From JBBDQZ01 sp040905705 (GTDB lineage: Bacteria; Bacteroidota; Rhodothermia; Balneolales; Natronogracilivirgulaceae): a stretch of 64,000 nt of DNA. Positions 26,096 through 35,920 of this stretch are shown one piece after another. Positions within the stretch are counted from its first letter, which is position 1. Every line of letters starts with the position of its first letter. The translations under genes and the position numbers were made by a program. Below the pieces are notes generated by a model. That model saw nothing but the letters and a program-made list of their open reading frames with translations, made no database searches and was not told the DNA's origin. The DNA is taken from positions 1-64,000 of the forward strand of contig JBBDQZ010000063.1 in NCBI GenBank assembly GCA_040905705.1, in the 5' to 3' direction.

Positions 26096-27664
26096 TCAAA
26101 TCCGGATTTGCAAGCCCAGTGCCGAAACGGTATTGGCATACCAGCCTGGTTCGTTGTCTTCGGGATGCATTATCCTGACAGCTGCCGAGAGATAGATAAA
26201 ATTCAGGTCAAGCGCTGCTCCTATACCATATGATACCAATTTGTCCGGACTCAATTGGATGCTGCCTCTAAGTGGTAAAAAATCAAGTAAACGTAATTCT
26301 GTTCCTGCCGAATAGAGCCATCCTTTTGCTTCGAAACCGGAGGGGTTAAATCGGTAATTCAAGTCAAGCATGGACGAAATCCACTGATACTGGAAAACCG
26401 TACCGAGATGCAATTGTGTCGGGAGTTGTACGAAAAACGGATAAATATCATCTTTCTCGATGTTTTCGTATATAGAATGCTCTGAAACGTCTTCACCCAG
26501 GTATTGAAACAATTCACCCGGATGGCCAAAATACAGGGATGTATGATCAGGAAGATGTTCGTAAGTCCTCGGATCCGTTTGGGAACTCCATGCACCCGGG
26601 TTGTTATTATAGCGGACCAATCCCAGGTCGGTTATAGCGAAGCTGAATCGAAGTGATTTTCTAAGCGGAGCCCGGTTAATGGACAACAGTGAGAGGTCGT
26701 CTCCCAGAGGAATGATATAGGTGAGCCCGGCATCCAGGCCTATTCCATAACCGTTGATTTCAAGATTCGAGTCCTTTTGAAAACGGTTCTGATACGCTTG
26801 TTCGGCCGGGTCTGAAAAAACGAGATCGAAGAGGTACCGGTCAATATCTCCGGATGTACGGGCTTGCAATTGCCGGGTATTTTCCCACATGCCGTTGCTG
26901 GCCGTATAATTCGATTGATAGCGGACATCCGAGTACATGCCGGCAAAGATTGCTTTCGGGGAAAATCCTATCAACAGGGTATTAAGGCCTGCCTGCCAGC
27001 GGTTGAACATGGTAACTTCCCGGGCAAAACCGATAGAAAACTCGTGGTAAACCTGATATTTTTCATTTAGGAATCGATTAAAGGGTTCGTCCTCTTCCGT
27101 ATAGGCATTGGACGACACCTCGTTATCGGTCAGGAACCAATTCCTGTTCATTTCAAATGATGATAATCCCCGGGTTCGAAATGCAACGGAGCGAGCCGAT
27201 TCATTATTGATCCAGCTTAAGCTAAATGGGATCAATTCATATTTCTGTGTCTGAAAAAAGCGGGTCTCGTTTCCGAACATCTTCTGGAGTTGTTCTTCAG
27301 TGGCAACTGTCTGCTGAGGCAAGCTGGCGGGTATGAAATAGGGTTGCACCTGGTTTGGAAATTGATCCAGTTCATTTATTGATAAACCGTTGCTGTAATA
27401 TAGCCCTCCCATACCCAATGTTATCTGTGTAGATCTCGAACCCGTGCGTATCATAAGATTGGCCGGATTATAGAAATGGGAAGAGGAGCCGGATGTAAAA
27501 GCAACTCCGCCCCCCAAAGCGATTTGTTCCGGTATGGTGACAGGCTGTGCCGCCACGTTCCGGCCAACAAGCATCACCAGTAATAACAGGCCCAGGCCGG
27601 AGTAAAATATTTTGTATATGTTAGTCACACATCCATCCTTGATGGTGCCGCATTGAATTGCCAT
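26096..27664 (-). CDS. large outer-membrane beta-barrel protein (FadL/DUF5723-like)
   Basis: The product has 522 residues with a signal peptide near residues 20-38 (SGLGLLLLVMLVGRNVAAQ). Long alternating strands follow, with many aromatic and charged residues and an N-terminal 'ALGGGVAFTSGSSSHFYNPANLM' stretch. That N-terminal pattern (a glycine-rich segment, then N-PA-L) recurs in FadL/OmpP1- and PorV/DUF5723-type barrels of Bacteroidota, which transport hydrophobic compounds or serve as secretion shuttles. No catalytic motif is seen. The specific family is uncertain; the outer-membrane location is well supported. Translation may begin at a later codon, since 15 polar residues precede the hydrophobic core. 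Confidence 0.7.
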   Translation of the reverse strand: MAIQCGTIKDGCVTNIYKIFYSGLGLLLLVMLVGRNVAAQPVTIPEQIALGGGVAFTSGSSSHFYNPANLMIRTGSRSTQITLGMGGLYYSNGLSINELDQFPNQVQPYFIPASLPQQTVATEEQLQKMFGNETRFFQTQKYELIPFSLSWINNESARSVAFRTRGLSSFEMNRNWFLTDNEVSSNAYTEEDEPFNRFLNEKYQVYHEFSIGFAREVTMFNRWQAGLNTLLIGFSPKAIFAGMYSDVRYQSNYTASNGMWENTRQLQARTSGDIDRYLFDLVFSDPAEQAYQNRFQKDSNLEINGYGIGLDAGLTYIIPLGDDLSLLSINRAPLRKSLRFSFAITDLGLVRYNNNPGAWSSQTDPRTYEHLPDHTSLYFGHPGELFQYLGEDVSEHSIYENIEKDDIYPFFVQLPTQLHLGTVFQYQWISSMLDLNYRFNPSGFEAKGWLYSAGTELRLLDFLPLRGSIQLSPDKLVSYGIGAALDLNFIYLSAAVRIMHPEDNEPGWYANTVSALGLQIRI

Positions 27665-27976
27665 AACAGCCGTTTTCGATGCGGAATGTATCTCTTATTT
27701 CTTCACACCGTCTGTACGCTGCAGATCATAATATTAGCCATCTTTAAAAAATACGATGAAATTATGATTTTAACAATGATTTACGGTAATCATACGAATA
27801 ACAGGGGCCATTTGTATGATTATTCCGTAATGCATGACAGATGAAATTCGATGGTACTCTTTTATGTGGTTTGCTGTTCCCGTAAAGGAAGATCTGTTAA
27901 CAGAGGTTTTTTGATGAATTTGAATGGGATTTCATTAATGCTATTTTTTCGTTATCAATTTAATCAACGACTTGCC
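27665..27976. other. 312-base divergent promoter region
   Basis: This AT-rich gap separates the divergently transcribed outer-membrane protein gene and the site-2 protease gene and must contain both promoters. I see no credible coding sequence. Its main feature is the long inverted repeat at 27781-27830, described separately. Confidence 0.5.
27781..27830. repeat. long imperfect inverted repeat
   Basis: TTACGGTAATCATACGAA (27781-27798) can pair with TTGTATGATTATTCCGTAA (27812-27830) over about 17 base pairs, interrupted only by a two-base bulge (TT) and one G-T pair, around a loop of about 12 bases. It lies between two divergent genes and no T-run follows, so it is more likely an operator or an RNA hairpin in a leader than a terminator. 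Confidence 0.6.
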
Positions 27977-29101
27977 ATGCAACGAGAAGGAATAACCATT
28001 GGAACATATCGCGGTATTCGAGTAGGACTGGATTATAGCTGGTTTATCATATTTGTACTTGTGGTATTCACGCTTGCTACATACTATTTTCCGCAACATT
28101 ATGAAGGAGTGACCACGGTTTCGGCATGGCTGATGAGCCTGCTGGCCTCCATACTTTTTTTTACATCTATTTTGTTGCATGAATTTGCTCACGCTTTGGT
28201 TGCGCTGAGAAGGAACGTCGCAATTTCCGAGATCATTCTGTTTATTTTTGGAGGGCTTGCTAAGATGAAAAAAGAACCTGAACGGGCTGTGGATGAGTTT
28301 GCCATCGCTGTTGCCGGTCCGTTGTGCAGTTTTTTTATCGGGCTTCTATTTCTTGGTATCGCTCATCTGACGGAACTTCATATTGCCGAAGAGCTTCACG
28401 GTGTTTTATGGTACACCGGTTATATAAATATTCTCCTTGTAGCCTTTAATATGGTTCCCGGATTTCCGCTTGATGGAGGGCGGATCATGAGGGCCGCCAT
28501 CTGGCATTATACTGGTAATCTGCGTAAAGCGACCAGGGTTGTCAGTAGTTTGGGACAACTTTTTGCGTTTTTTCTGATGTTTTTGGGAGTGATGGTAATC
28601 TTTGGGGGAGCCGTTATTACAGGCATTTTCTGGATCTTTATCGGATTTTTCTTACTCCAGTCGGCGAAAAGCGGTTATTATTTGGTGGCCATGCGGGAAG
28701 GCTTGTCCGGAGTTCCGGTGCGAAGACTTATGACCACCAATCCTTCAACGGTTCACCCCGATGTTACGCTGCGAAATCTTGTGAATGACTACTTTTTTAA
28801 AAACAGATTTTCCTGCTTTCCGGTGGTAAAAGGCGATAATTTTCTGGGACTGATAGAAATCAACCAGGTAAAAGCGGTCGGCCGTGAGGAGTGGGAGATG
28901 CTAAAGGTGTCAGATGTGATGACACCGGTAAAAGAGCTGGGAACGGTTACCCCCGATACCGATGCCTATGATGTGTTGATGCAGATGATTGACTCGCAAA
29001 ATGGCCGTTTGCCGGTTTTGGAAAAAGGAACTTTGGTGGGTATAGTCAGCCGTAAGGACATCATGCAGTTTGTGGAATTTCACGAAGAACTGAAGTCCTG
29101 A
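27977..29101 (+). CDS. site-2 protease family membrane metalloprotease with two CBS domains
   Basis: Site-2 proteases cut membrane-spanning segments of regulatory proteins inside the bilayer. The zinc motif HEFAH lies in the second membrane helix, and the third ligand is in NMVPGFPLDGGRI, a classic S2P signature. About six helices occupy the first 230 residues; two CBS domains follow (VRRLMTTNPSTVHPD and VSDVMTPVKELG), which usually bind adenine nucleotides and regulate the partner domain. I choose the ATG at 27977 (374 residues), because upstream in-frame codons give an atypical extension while MQREGITIGTYRGIRV matches the usual family opening. The substrate is unknown; a membrane anti-sigma factor would be a typical target. 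Confidence 0.88.
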   Translation: MQREGITIGTYRGIRVGLDYSWFIIFVLVVFTLATYYFPQHYEGVTTVSAWLMSLLASILFFTSILLHEFAHALVALRRNVAISEIILFIFGGLAKMKKEPERAVDEFAIAVAGPLCSFFIGLLFLGIAHLTELHIAEELHGVLWYTGYINILLVAFNMVPGFPLDGGRIMRAAIWHYTGNLRKATRVVSSLGQLFAFFLMFLGVMVIFGGAVITGIFWIFIGFFLLQSAKSGYYLVAMREGLSGVPVRRLMTTNPSTVHPDVTLRNLVNDYFFKNRFSCFPVVKGDNFLGLIEINQVKAVGREEWEMLKVSDVMTPVKELGTVTPDTDAYDVLMQMIDSQNGRLPVLEKGTLVGIVSRKDIMQFVEFHEELKS

Positions 29102-29215
29102 CCAGCGCTACATGAGCTGAAGAAGGATTTGCAGGAAGTGCAGTCAGCCTCTATATTGTGATTTTTCTCTGCTGCGGGAGGCGGCTGCCCAATACTAATT
29201 GTTCAGGCGTGTGCT

Positions 29216-31591
29216 TCAGGAAGCGACCAGGGTCAGCCCGGCAAACTTTACCATCAATTTCTTTTGTCCATAGTCTTTGAAAAAGACCGTAATTTTTGCC
29301 TGATTACCATGGCCTTCACATTGTATAATTTTTCCCGGACCAAATTTGGGATGGATTACCACCATCCCCGGCCGCCATGCTTCTTCCGGAGTTGGTTGAT
29401 CGTATTCAACAGTGGTTTCCGGTGACGAATGTTTTCGGGAATCACGATCCCGGGTGGAATCACCATAAACAGATGGTGTTTGGCGATCCCTGTTTTCCAG
29501 GCGGCTGTCCTGCTTTATGTTCCGACGGATATCCGAATACGCCGGGTCTTCATCGTATGAGATAAAAGTCTCCCCGGATTGCCGTGTGCCTGGCCCAGAT
29601 TGACGAATGGTTGCACCTGTTTCGGTGCGAACCACAGCAGGATCCACTTCGTCCAGAAACCTTGAACGACGCATTTCAATCTGTTCCCCGAAACGAAACC
29701 GGTTTTTTGCGTAACTAAAGTAGAGATATTGTTTTGCACGGGTGATAGCGACGTAAAAAAGGCGCCGTTCCTCTTCAACATCTACCTCTTCGCCGGAACG
29801 GCCTCCTATGGGAAAGAGCTCTTCCTCCAGCCCGGTGATAAACACGGCCGGAAATTCAAGTCCCTTGGATGCATGTACGGTCATGAGTGTGACAGCCGGT
29901 TGTTCCGCTTCATAGGTATCCAGATCGGTGATAAGGCTTATCTCCTGCAAAAAAGTGCCGAGTGTTGGTGTGCTGCTGTTTTTTTCGAAGTATGAAATGG
30001 CATTGAGTAATTCCATAACATTCTGACGCCGCATTAACGAGTCATGGGAATGTTCCTCAATAAGTTGTCTTACGTAACCGGTTTCTTCAAGCAGGTAACG
30101 GACCGTATCCGTTAATCCGAGTTCGCCTGATTTTTCAGCCGATCGTTGCAGTATATTTACAAACTCACGTATTCTCGGTATCGCCGGTTTGTATATTCCG
30201 GTTGATTCTACATCCTGAATTATATTCCAAAGTGATTGCCCGTTCACGGCGGCAATTTGTCGGAGTGTTGCCATCGTTTTATCGCCTGCGCCGCGGCCGG
30301 GCTCGTTAATTACACGCAGTAATGACTCGTCATCATCCGGATTCACCAGCAGCCTCAGGTATGCTGTCACATCTTTAATCTCTTTACGCTGATAAAAGGA
30401 GATACCACCGACCAGCTGACAGGCCATACCCCTGCGCCGAAATGCGTCTTCAAGAACCCGGCTTTGATAATTGGTCCGGTAAAGAACGGCAAAATCACTA
30501 TAGCTTAAGTGATTACGCAGTTTCAGCTCTTCAATGAGACGTGCTATACGGTTTGCTTCATCCCGCTCATCATAATTCTCGATGACAGTAATCGTTTCGC
30601 CCTGGCTGTTTTGCGTCCATAATGTCTTATCCAGCCGGGATTCATTATTTCTGATTACGGAATCTGCACATTTCAGAATGGATTTTGTGGAACGGTAATT
30701 CTGCTCGAGCGGAACCTGAAAGGCTTCCGGATAATCTATTTTAAAATTCAATATGTTGGTAATATCAGCTCCGCGAAAAGAGTAAATACTCTGGGCATCA
30801 TCGCCAACTACGCAGATATTTTGATGGCCGGATGCCAGCATACGAGTGGCCCGGTATTGAGCGTGATTGGTGTCCTGATATTCATCTATAAGGATATACC
30901 GGAAGTGTTCCTGATATTTTTGAAGTATTTCCGGATGTTTTTCGAACAATTCGATGGGCTTGATCAACAGATCATCGAAATCCATAGCATTGTTTTTCTT
31001 GCACCGGGCAAGATAACGTTCATAGACCTGTCCGGCGATATCTGTGAGAGAGCTTCCGGCAAAATTATCATCGAAGTCTTGTGGAGGAATCAACCTGTTT
31101 TTGGCTTCACTGATCAGAAAACGAACAGATTGGGGTTTAATCTCCTTCGTATTCATGTTCATTTCCTGAAGAATTGTTTTGATCATCCGGTCACCATCTA
31201 CCGTGTCGTAGATACTGTAGTCGCCTGTATAGCCCAGAAGTTCTGCTTCGATTCGAAGTATTCGTGAAAATACAGAGTGGAACGTACCCATCCACAAGCG
31301 GGTGGCTTTGTCACCGATCAGATCCACAATTCGCTCCTGCATCTCGCGGGCAGCCTTGTTGGTGAATGTCAGCGCCAGTATCTGGTTGGCATAGGCCTTT
31401 TTCTGATAGAGCAGATTGGCGATCCGGTAAGTGAGAACACGTGTTTTCCCGCTGCCTGCTCCGGCAATGATGAGCAACGGGCCGTCCGTATGGAGTGCCG
31501 CTTCTTTCTGACGTTCATTCAAGTCCTGAAGAAAGAAAGGGAGGGAGGGACCCGGCTCCTCGTCGTTGTTTTTTAAAACAGTTGTTGTCAT
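29216..31591 (-). CDS. UvrD/PcrA-family superfamily 1 DNA helicase
   Basis: This is a 791-residue 3'-5' helicase involved in excision repair, mismatch repair or removal of recombinase filaments. Helicase motifs are clear: LNERQKEAA (Q motif), AGAGSGKT (Walker A), DEYQDTN (motif II), VVGDDAQSIYSFRGAD (motif III), QNYRS (motif IV), MTVHASKGLEF (motif V) and VAITRAK (motif VI). The C-terminus has a small domain (GMVVIHPKFGPG) typical of PcrA/UvrD that contacts RNA polymerase. It follows valS on the minus strand after 41 bases, so cotranscription is likely. PcrA versus UvrD naming is arbitrary here. Confidence 0.95.
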   Translation of the reverse strand: MTTTVLKNNDEEPGPSLPFFLQDLNERQKEAALHTDGPLLIIAGAGSGKTRVLTYRIANLLYQKKAYANQILALTFTNKAAREMQERIVDLIGDKATRLWMGTFHSVFSRILRIEAELLGYTGDYSIYDTVDGDRMIKTILQEMNMNTKEIKPQSVRFLISEAKNRLIPPQDFDDNFAGSSLTDIAGQVYERYLARCKKNNAMDFDDLLIKPIELFEKHPEILQKYQEHFRYILIDEYQDTNHAQYRATRMLASGHQNICVVGDDAQSIYSFRGADITNILNFKIDYPEAFQVPLEQNYRSTKSILKCADSVIRNNESRLDKTLWTQNSQGETITVIENYDERDEANRIARLIEELKLRNHLSYSDFAVLYRTNYQSRVLEDAFRRRGMACQLVGGISFYQRKEIKDVTAYLRLLVNPDDDESLLRVINEPGRGAGDKTMATLRQIAAVNGQSLWNIIQDVESTGIYKPAIPRIREFVNILQRSAEKSGELGLTDTVRYLLEETGYVRQLIEEHSHDSLMRRQNVMELLNAISYFEKNSSTPTLGTFLQEISLITDLDTYEAEQPAVTLMTVHASKGLEFPAVFITGLEEELFPIGGRSGEEVDVEEERRLFYVAITRAKQYLYFSYAKNRFRFGEQIEMRRSRFLDEVDPAVVRTETGATIRQSGPGTRQSGETFISYDEDPAYSDIRRNIKQDSRLENRDRQTPSVYGDSTRDRDSRKHSSPETTVEYDQPTPEEAWRPGMVVIHPKFGPGKIIQCEGHGNQAKITVFFKDYGQKKLMVKFAGLTLVAS

Positions 31592-31632
31592 GCAATTTCG
31601 AAAGATTGTTGCCTGGCCGGATTCTGATCGGA

Positions 31633-34311
31633 TCAGTCCAGATCAGCAAGTATGTTTTTCATTTTCTCCAGGTTAATCTGTGCATCTTTTTGCTTATTGT
31701 GTTCGTTCTGCACCACCTGGTCGGGGGCATGTTCAAGAAATTTTTTATTTGTGAGCTTTTTGGCTGCAACAGTCAGAAACGAATCCAGCCGTGCTATTTC
31801 TTTGCGAATACGTTCTTTTTCTTTCTCGAAATCGACCAGGCCGGATAGGGGGACGAAAAGTTGATGTCCGTTTACCACATCCGATGCGCTGGCTTTGGGT
31901 CGCCGGGCATCCATTTCAACCTTAAGTTCACCAAGTTGTAACATTTTGTCAAAGATCGAACGATGTTGCAGGAACGACGCTCTCCATGAAGACTCCGCCG
32001 GTTTGATAATGAGTGTAATTTCGAGGTTTTCCGGGACGTTCATCTCCGCCCGGATATTCCTTACCGAGGAGATCATTTGTTGAAGGGTTCCGAATAAATT
32101 TCCAGCCTGGTCGACCAGACTGTTTTTATCAAAAACAGGCCAGGCACTGCGTATCAATGCTTCTTCAGGAGAACGATCCCTCAGCCTCTGCCAAATTTCT
32201 TCGGTAATATAGGGCATAAAGGGGTGCAGTAATTTGAGCAGGGACTCGAAAATGATTATTGCCTGTTCGACGGTCTGTTGCGACATGGTTTTCCCATACT
32301 CAGGTTTGATGAGTTCCAGGTACCAGTCGCAAAAATCATCCCAAACCAGGGAATATACTTTCAGCAATGCTTCATTCAGACGATAACGGGAGAGATCATC
32401 GTCGACGGAACGGATTGTTTGATGTAAGCGGTTTATCATCCATCTGTCATGAAGTTCCTTGTCTCCGGCGGGCTCATCACGGGCGTACCTGGTGTCGGGG
32501 TCGAGGTGCAGATGCAGAAATCGGAACGCATTCCAGAGTTTGTTGGCAAAATTGCGTCCCATCTCAAATTTTCGCGGATCCAGTTTTATGTCCTGACCCT
32601 GGGCGCATAAAATAATCAGACAGTATCGTACGGCATCGGCACCGTATTGATCGATCATTTCCAGCGGATCAATTCCGTTATTCAGGCTCTTGCTCATTTT
32701 CCGTCCCTGCTTGTCCTTGACAATCCCGGTCATGAAAATATCATGGAACGGTGCCTTGCCTGTCAGATGGAGCCCGCCCATGATCATACGGCTTACCCAG
32801 AAGAAGAGAATATCATAACCGGAGACCAGCAGGGAGGTTGGATAGAAAAAATCGTAAGCTTTGGTTTTTTCCGGCCAACCGAGGGTGGAAAACGGCCAAA
32901 GCCAGGAAGAAAACCATGTATCAAGTACGTCCGGATCCTGCTGCATCCCTTCTTCCGGTTGTTCGATACTCACCACATAGTCCCGGGAATGATCAATCGA
33001 ACCGTCTTCGCGGGTGTAGTACCAGACAGGGATCCGGTGGCCCCACCATAGCTGGCGCGAAATCACCCAGTCCCGGATGTTTTCCATCCAGCGAAAAAAT
33101 TCGTTTTCCCAGCGATCCGGGTAAAAATGGAATTGGCCCTCCCGGCTTGCTTGCATCGCTTTTTCGGCCAGCGGTTTCATACGAACGAACCACTGATCAG
33201 AGAGCAAAGGTTCAATAATTGCTTTACTTCGGTTCGATATTCCGATCTGGTTGACGTAATCCTCCACTTTCACCAGAAGGCCCTCTTCCTCGAGGTCTTT
33301 AACGATCTTTTCTCGTGCATCAAAACGATCCATGCCGGAATATCGGCCCGAAGCCTCGTTAAGCGTGCCATCTTTATTGATGATGTTAATGGCCGGAAGA
33401 GAGTGTCGTTGCCCAATCTCGAAATCGTTTTCATCGTGTGCAGGGGTTACCTTCAGCGCACCGCTTCCGTAATCCATTTTAACATAATCATCCGCAATAA
33501 TCGGCACTTTGCGCCCGGTAGTGGGGACATAGGCGTGTCCCCCGATTAGCTTCCGGAACCGATCGTCATCGGGATGCACACTTACAGCTGTATCGGCCGG
33601 AATGGTTTCGGGACGCGTGGTGGCGATGGTTATGTGCGATATCCCGCTGCGTGAGGCGGTTTCCTCATCCAGAGGATAGGCAACATGCCACATGTACCCC
33701 TTTCGCTCCACATGTTCAACTTCCTCATCCGAAATGGCGGTCATGTCTACCGGGCACCAGTTTACCAGATAATTTCCCTTGTAGATCAAGCCTTCTTTGT
33801 GCAGGAGAATAAAGGTTTCCTGAACGGCCCGGGAGAGACCTTCATCCATAGTAAAACGTTCACGGCTCCAGTCGCAGCTGACGCCCAGCTTGCTGTATTG
33901 ACGGGTTATAATAGCGCCGTATTTTTCCTTCCACTCCCAAACCTTTTGAATAAATGCTTCGCGGCCAATGTCGTGGCGGGATTTTTTCTCGGTTTTTTTT
34001 AACGCGCGTTCTACTACATTCTGTGTAGCGATACCGGCATGATCTGTACCGGGCAGCCAGAGTGCTTCGTATCCCTGCATGCGTTTCATACGTGTAACGG
34101 TATCCTGAACAGCGCCTTGCAGTGCATGACCCATGTGCAGTGCCCCCGTTACGTTGGGAGGAGGCATCATGATGGTAAAAGGCTGTTTACCCGAGTCTTC
34201 ATGTACCTCGAACATCCGGTGGTCCGTCCAGTATTGGTACCAGTGATCCTCAATGGAATTGGGATCATATTTTTTGGGAATTTCCTGCTCGTTGAGATTT
34301 CCTCTGGTCAT
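31633..34311 (-). CDS. valS: valyl-tRNA synthetase
   Basis: ValS charges tRNA-Val and edits mis-charged threonine. The class I signatures are present: HMGH (in NVTGALHMGHAL, around residues 53-66) and KMSKS (GRKMSKSLNN). The editing domain (TTRPETIPADTAVSVHPDD) and the C-terminal coiled-coil arm, characteristic of ValS (DFEKEKERIRKEIARLDSFL), are also visible. Length of 892 residues is normal. It sits between rsmB (81 bases upstream) and the helicase gene on the same strand. Confidence 0.98.
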   Translation of the reverse strand: MTRGNLNEQEIPKKYDPNSIEDHWYQYWTDHRMFEVHEDSGKQPFTIMMPPPNVTGALHMGHALQGAVQDTVTRMKRMQGYEALWLPGTDHAGIATQNVVERALKKTEKKSRHDIGREAFIQKVWEWKEKYGAIITRQYSKLGVSCDWSRERFTMDEGLSRAVQETFILLHKEGLIYKGNYLVNWCPVDMTAISDEEVEHVERKGYMWHVAYPLDEETASRSGISHITIATTRPETIPADTAVSVHPDDDRFRKLIGGHAYVPTTGRKVPIIADDYVKMDYGSGALKVTPAHDENDFEIGQRHSLPAINIINKDGTLNEASGRYSGMDRFDAREKIVKDLEEEGLLVKVEDYVNQIGISNRSKAIIEPLLSDQWFVRMKPLAEKAMQASREGQFHFYPDRWENEFFRWMENIRDWVISRQLWWGHRIPVWYYTREDGSIDHSRDYVVSIEQPEEGMQQDPDVLDTWFSSWLWPFSTLGWPEKTKAYDFFYPTSLLVSGYDILFFWVSRMIMGGLHLTGKAPFHDIFMTGIVKDKQGRKMSKSLNNGIDPLEMIDQYGADAVRYCLIILCAQGQDIKLDPRKFEMGRNFANKLWNAFRFLHLHLDPDTRYARDEPAGDKELHDRWMINRLHQTIRSVDDDLSRYRLNEALLKVYSLVWDDFCDWYLELIKPEYGKTMSQQTVEQAIIIFESLLKLLHPFMPYITEEIWQRLRDRSPEEALIRSAWPVFDKNSLVDQAGNLFGTLQQMISSVRNIRAEMNVPENLEITLIIKPAESSWRASFLQHRSIFDKMLQLGELKVEMDARRPKASASDVVNGHQLFVPLSGLVDFEKEKERIRKEIARLDSFLTVAAKKLTNKKFLEHAPDQVVQNEHNKQKDAQINLEKMKNILADLD

Positions 34312-34392
34312 ATGTATTTACTTCTTAATAAATCGATCATGAAATGATTTATGGACTACTACGGCATGGCATGGACGCCCGGGTGACGGAAT

Positions 34393-35796
34393 TCAGACCC
34401 TTCTTCGAAGAAGAACACCGAAATGCCCGTCACATTTATGGATATGGGGAAGAGTCTGATAGGACTTCCCGTCATTGGAAAGCACTTCCTCCGGCAGATA
34501 ATCTTCAAGATTCTCAAGCACGAAGTTATCATAATTATTGAGAAAATGGGTGATTCGATCCATGTTTTCCTCCGGTTCAATGGAACAGGTGGAATACACC
34601 AGCCGGCCGCCACGTCTAACCATATTTGCTGCAGCATCAAGCAGTTGATCTTGTTGACTTGTAAACTTTTCTATATCAGATTCCATTCTTCTCCACCGCA
34701 GATCCGCTCTTTTGGAGAGGACACCTGTTCCCGAGCAGGGGGCATCCAGCAAAACAGCATCTACCAATTTGAAACGATCATGGATTACATCGGCTCGTTG
34801 CACTTTCACAATATCGGTTCCGAAGTTGGTCACATTTTCGGCGATGGTAGCGATCCGGGCGGCATCAATATCCACGGCCAGTATGCTACCCTTATTTTGC
34901 ATCAAATCACACATATGAATGGTTTTGGTGCCGGGAGCGGCGCACAGGTCATATACATTCTCTCCGGGTTGGGGGTTGAGAATGGTGGGTGCAAAACCGG
35001 CGGCAATATCCTGCACCTGGCATAATCCTTTTTGAAACCAGCCCTTTGCACGGATTTTTTGAAGTTGTTCGACCCGGTAATAGCCTGGTAACCAATCGCT
35101 TTCCTCAAAAGAGATAGAGGTTTTCTCTAATCGAAGCTTGAAGTTGTTGCTATTCGTTTTCAAGCTGTTCACACGCAGATACCAGACAGGCCGCCTGTTG
35201 TTATATTGCATGAGCTGGAAGGCGTCACGTTCACCAAAACGATTCACCCATCTTTTCACCATCCATTCAGGGTGGGAAAAAGTGGTGGCAACAAGTTTGG
35301 TGCGGTCTTTATAAGCGGGCTTTGGTATATCAGGCATATCGCGCTGAAGACGGCGTAAAATGGCATTCATAAGATCGCCACTGCGGGAGCCGGCCATATG
35401 TTTGGCGAGGTTCACGGCTTCATTGACGGCGGCATAATCCGGAGTCCCGTCCATAAACAGCAGGTCGTAGAGGCCAATCCTCAGAATGTTTTTAAACCGG
35501 GTATTCATCTCCTCTACAGGTACGGCACTGTAATGTGAAATCAGGAAGTCGAGATAACTTTTCCTTCGGAGAATACTCTGAACGTATTCATTCGCTTGTT
35601 GACGATCCTGTCCCTCAAGTTTGTTCAATAATTGCGGATCGATTTTATTGTGCTCTTCAAAATAGGTTAAAGCATCTACACTGGCCTGGCGTGCAGTAAT
35701 AGTTTGTTCCAAGATGGTTTTCTCACATTGCTGGTTTAAATTCAAAGACTCAAAAAGTACGGATTTTTTTTTAAAGAGGTAAGCCTTTATCCCCAC
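34393..35796 (-). CDS. rsmB: 16S rRNA (cytosine-967-C5)-methyltransferase RsmB
   Basis: RsmB methylates C967 of 16S rRNA using S-adenosylmethionine. The N-terminal NusB-like RNA-binding domain covers about residues 33-150 (ARQASVDALTYFEE). The catalytic domain has the SAM motif (VYDLCAAPGTKTIHM), DAPCSGTGVLSKRADLRWRR with one catalytic cysteine, and YSTCSIEPEEN with the second. The GTG at 35796 is the first in-frame start; about 30 residues then precede the NusB domain, so a later TTG (for example 35712) is possible. A divergent promoter region separates it from atpD. Confidence 0.92.
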   Translation of the reverse strand: MGIKAYLFKKKSVLFESLNLNQQCEKTILEQTITARQASVDALTYFEEHNKIDPQLLNKLEGQDRQQANEYVQSILRRKSYLDFLISHYSAVPVEEMNTRFKNILRIGLYDLLFMDGTPDYAAVNEAVNLAKHMAGSRSGDLMNAILRRLQRDMPDIPKPAYKDRTKLVATTFSHPEWMVKRWVNRFGERDAFQLMQYNNRRPVWYLRVNSLKTNSNNFKLRLEKTSISFEESDWLPGYYRVEQLQKIRAKGWFQKGLCQVQDIAAGFAPTILNPQPGENVYDLCAAPGTKTIHMCDLMQNKGSILAVDIDAARIATIAENVTNFGTDIVKVQRADVIHDRFKLVDAVLLDAPCSGTGVLSKRADLRWRRMESDIEKFTSQQDQLLDAAANMVRRGGRLVYSTCSIEPEENMDRITHFLNNYDNFVLENLEDYLPEEVLSNDGKSYQTLPHIHKCDGHFGVLLRRRV

Positions 35797-35920
35797 ATAC
35801 AGAGTAAACGGGATTTTTCTTTTGTATCGGTATTTGGTAATTTAACTGAATTATTGAACAGGTGTACATTCCGCCACCTATTGTTACCAATTTTATTTCA
35901 CTATTAATAACTCATTACGA

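Noticed and set aside
34423..35025. A 200-codon plus-strand open frame opposite rsmB
   Set aside because: It lies entirely inside the well-supported rsmB gene and has no motif of its own.
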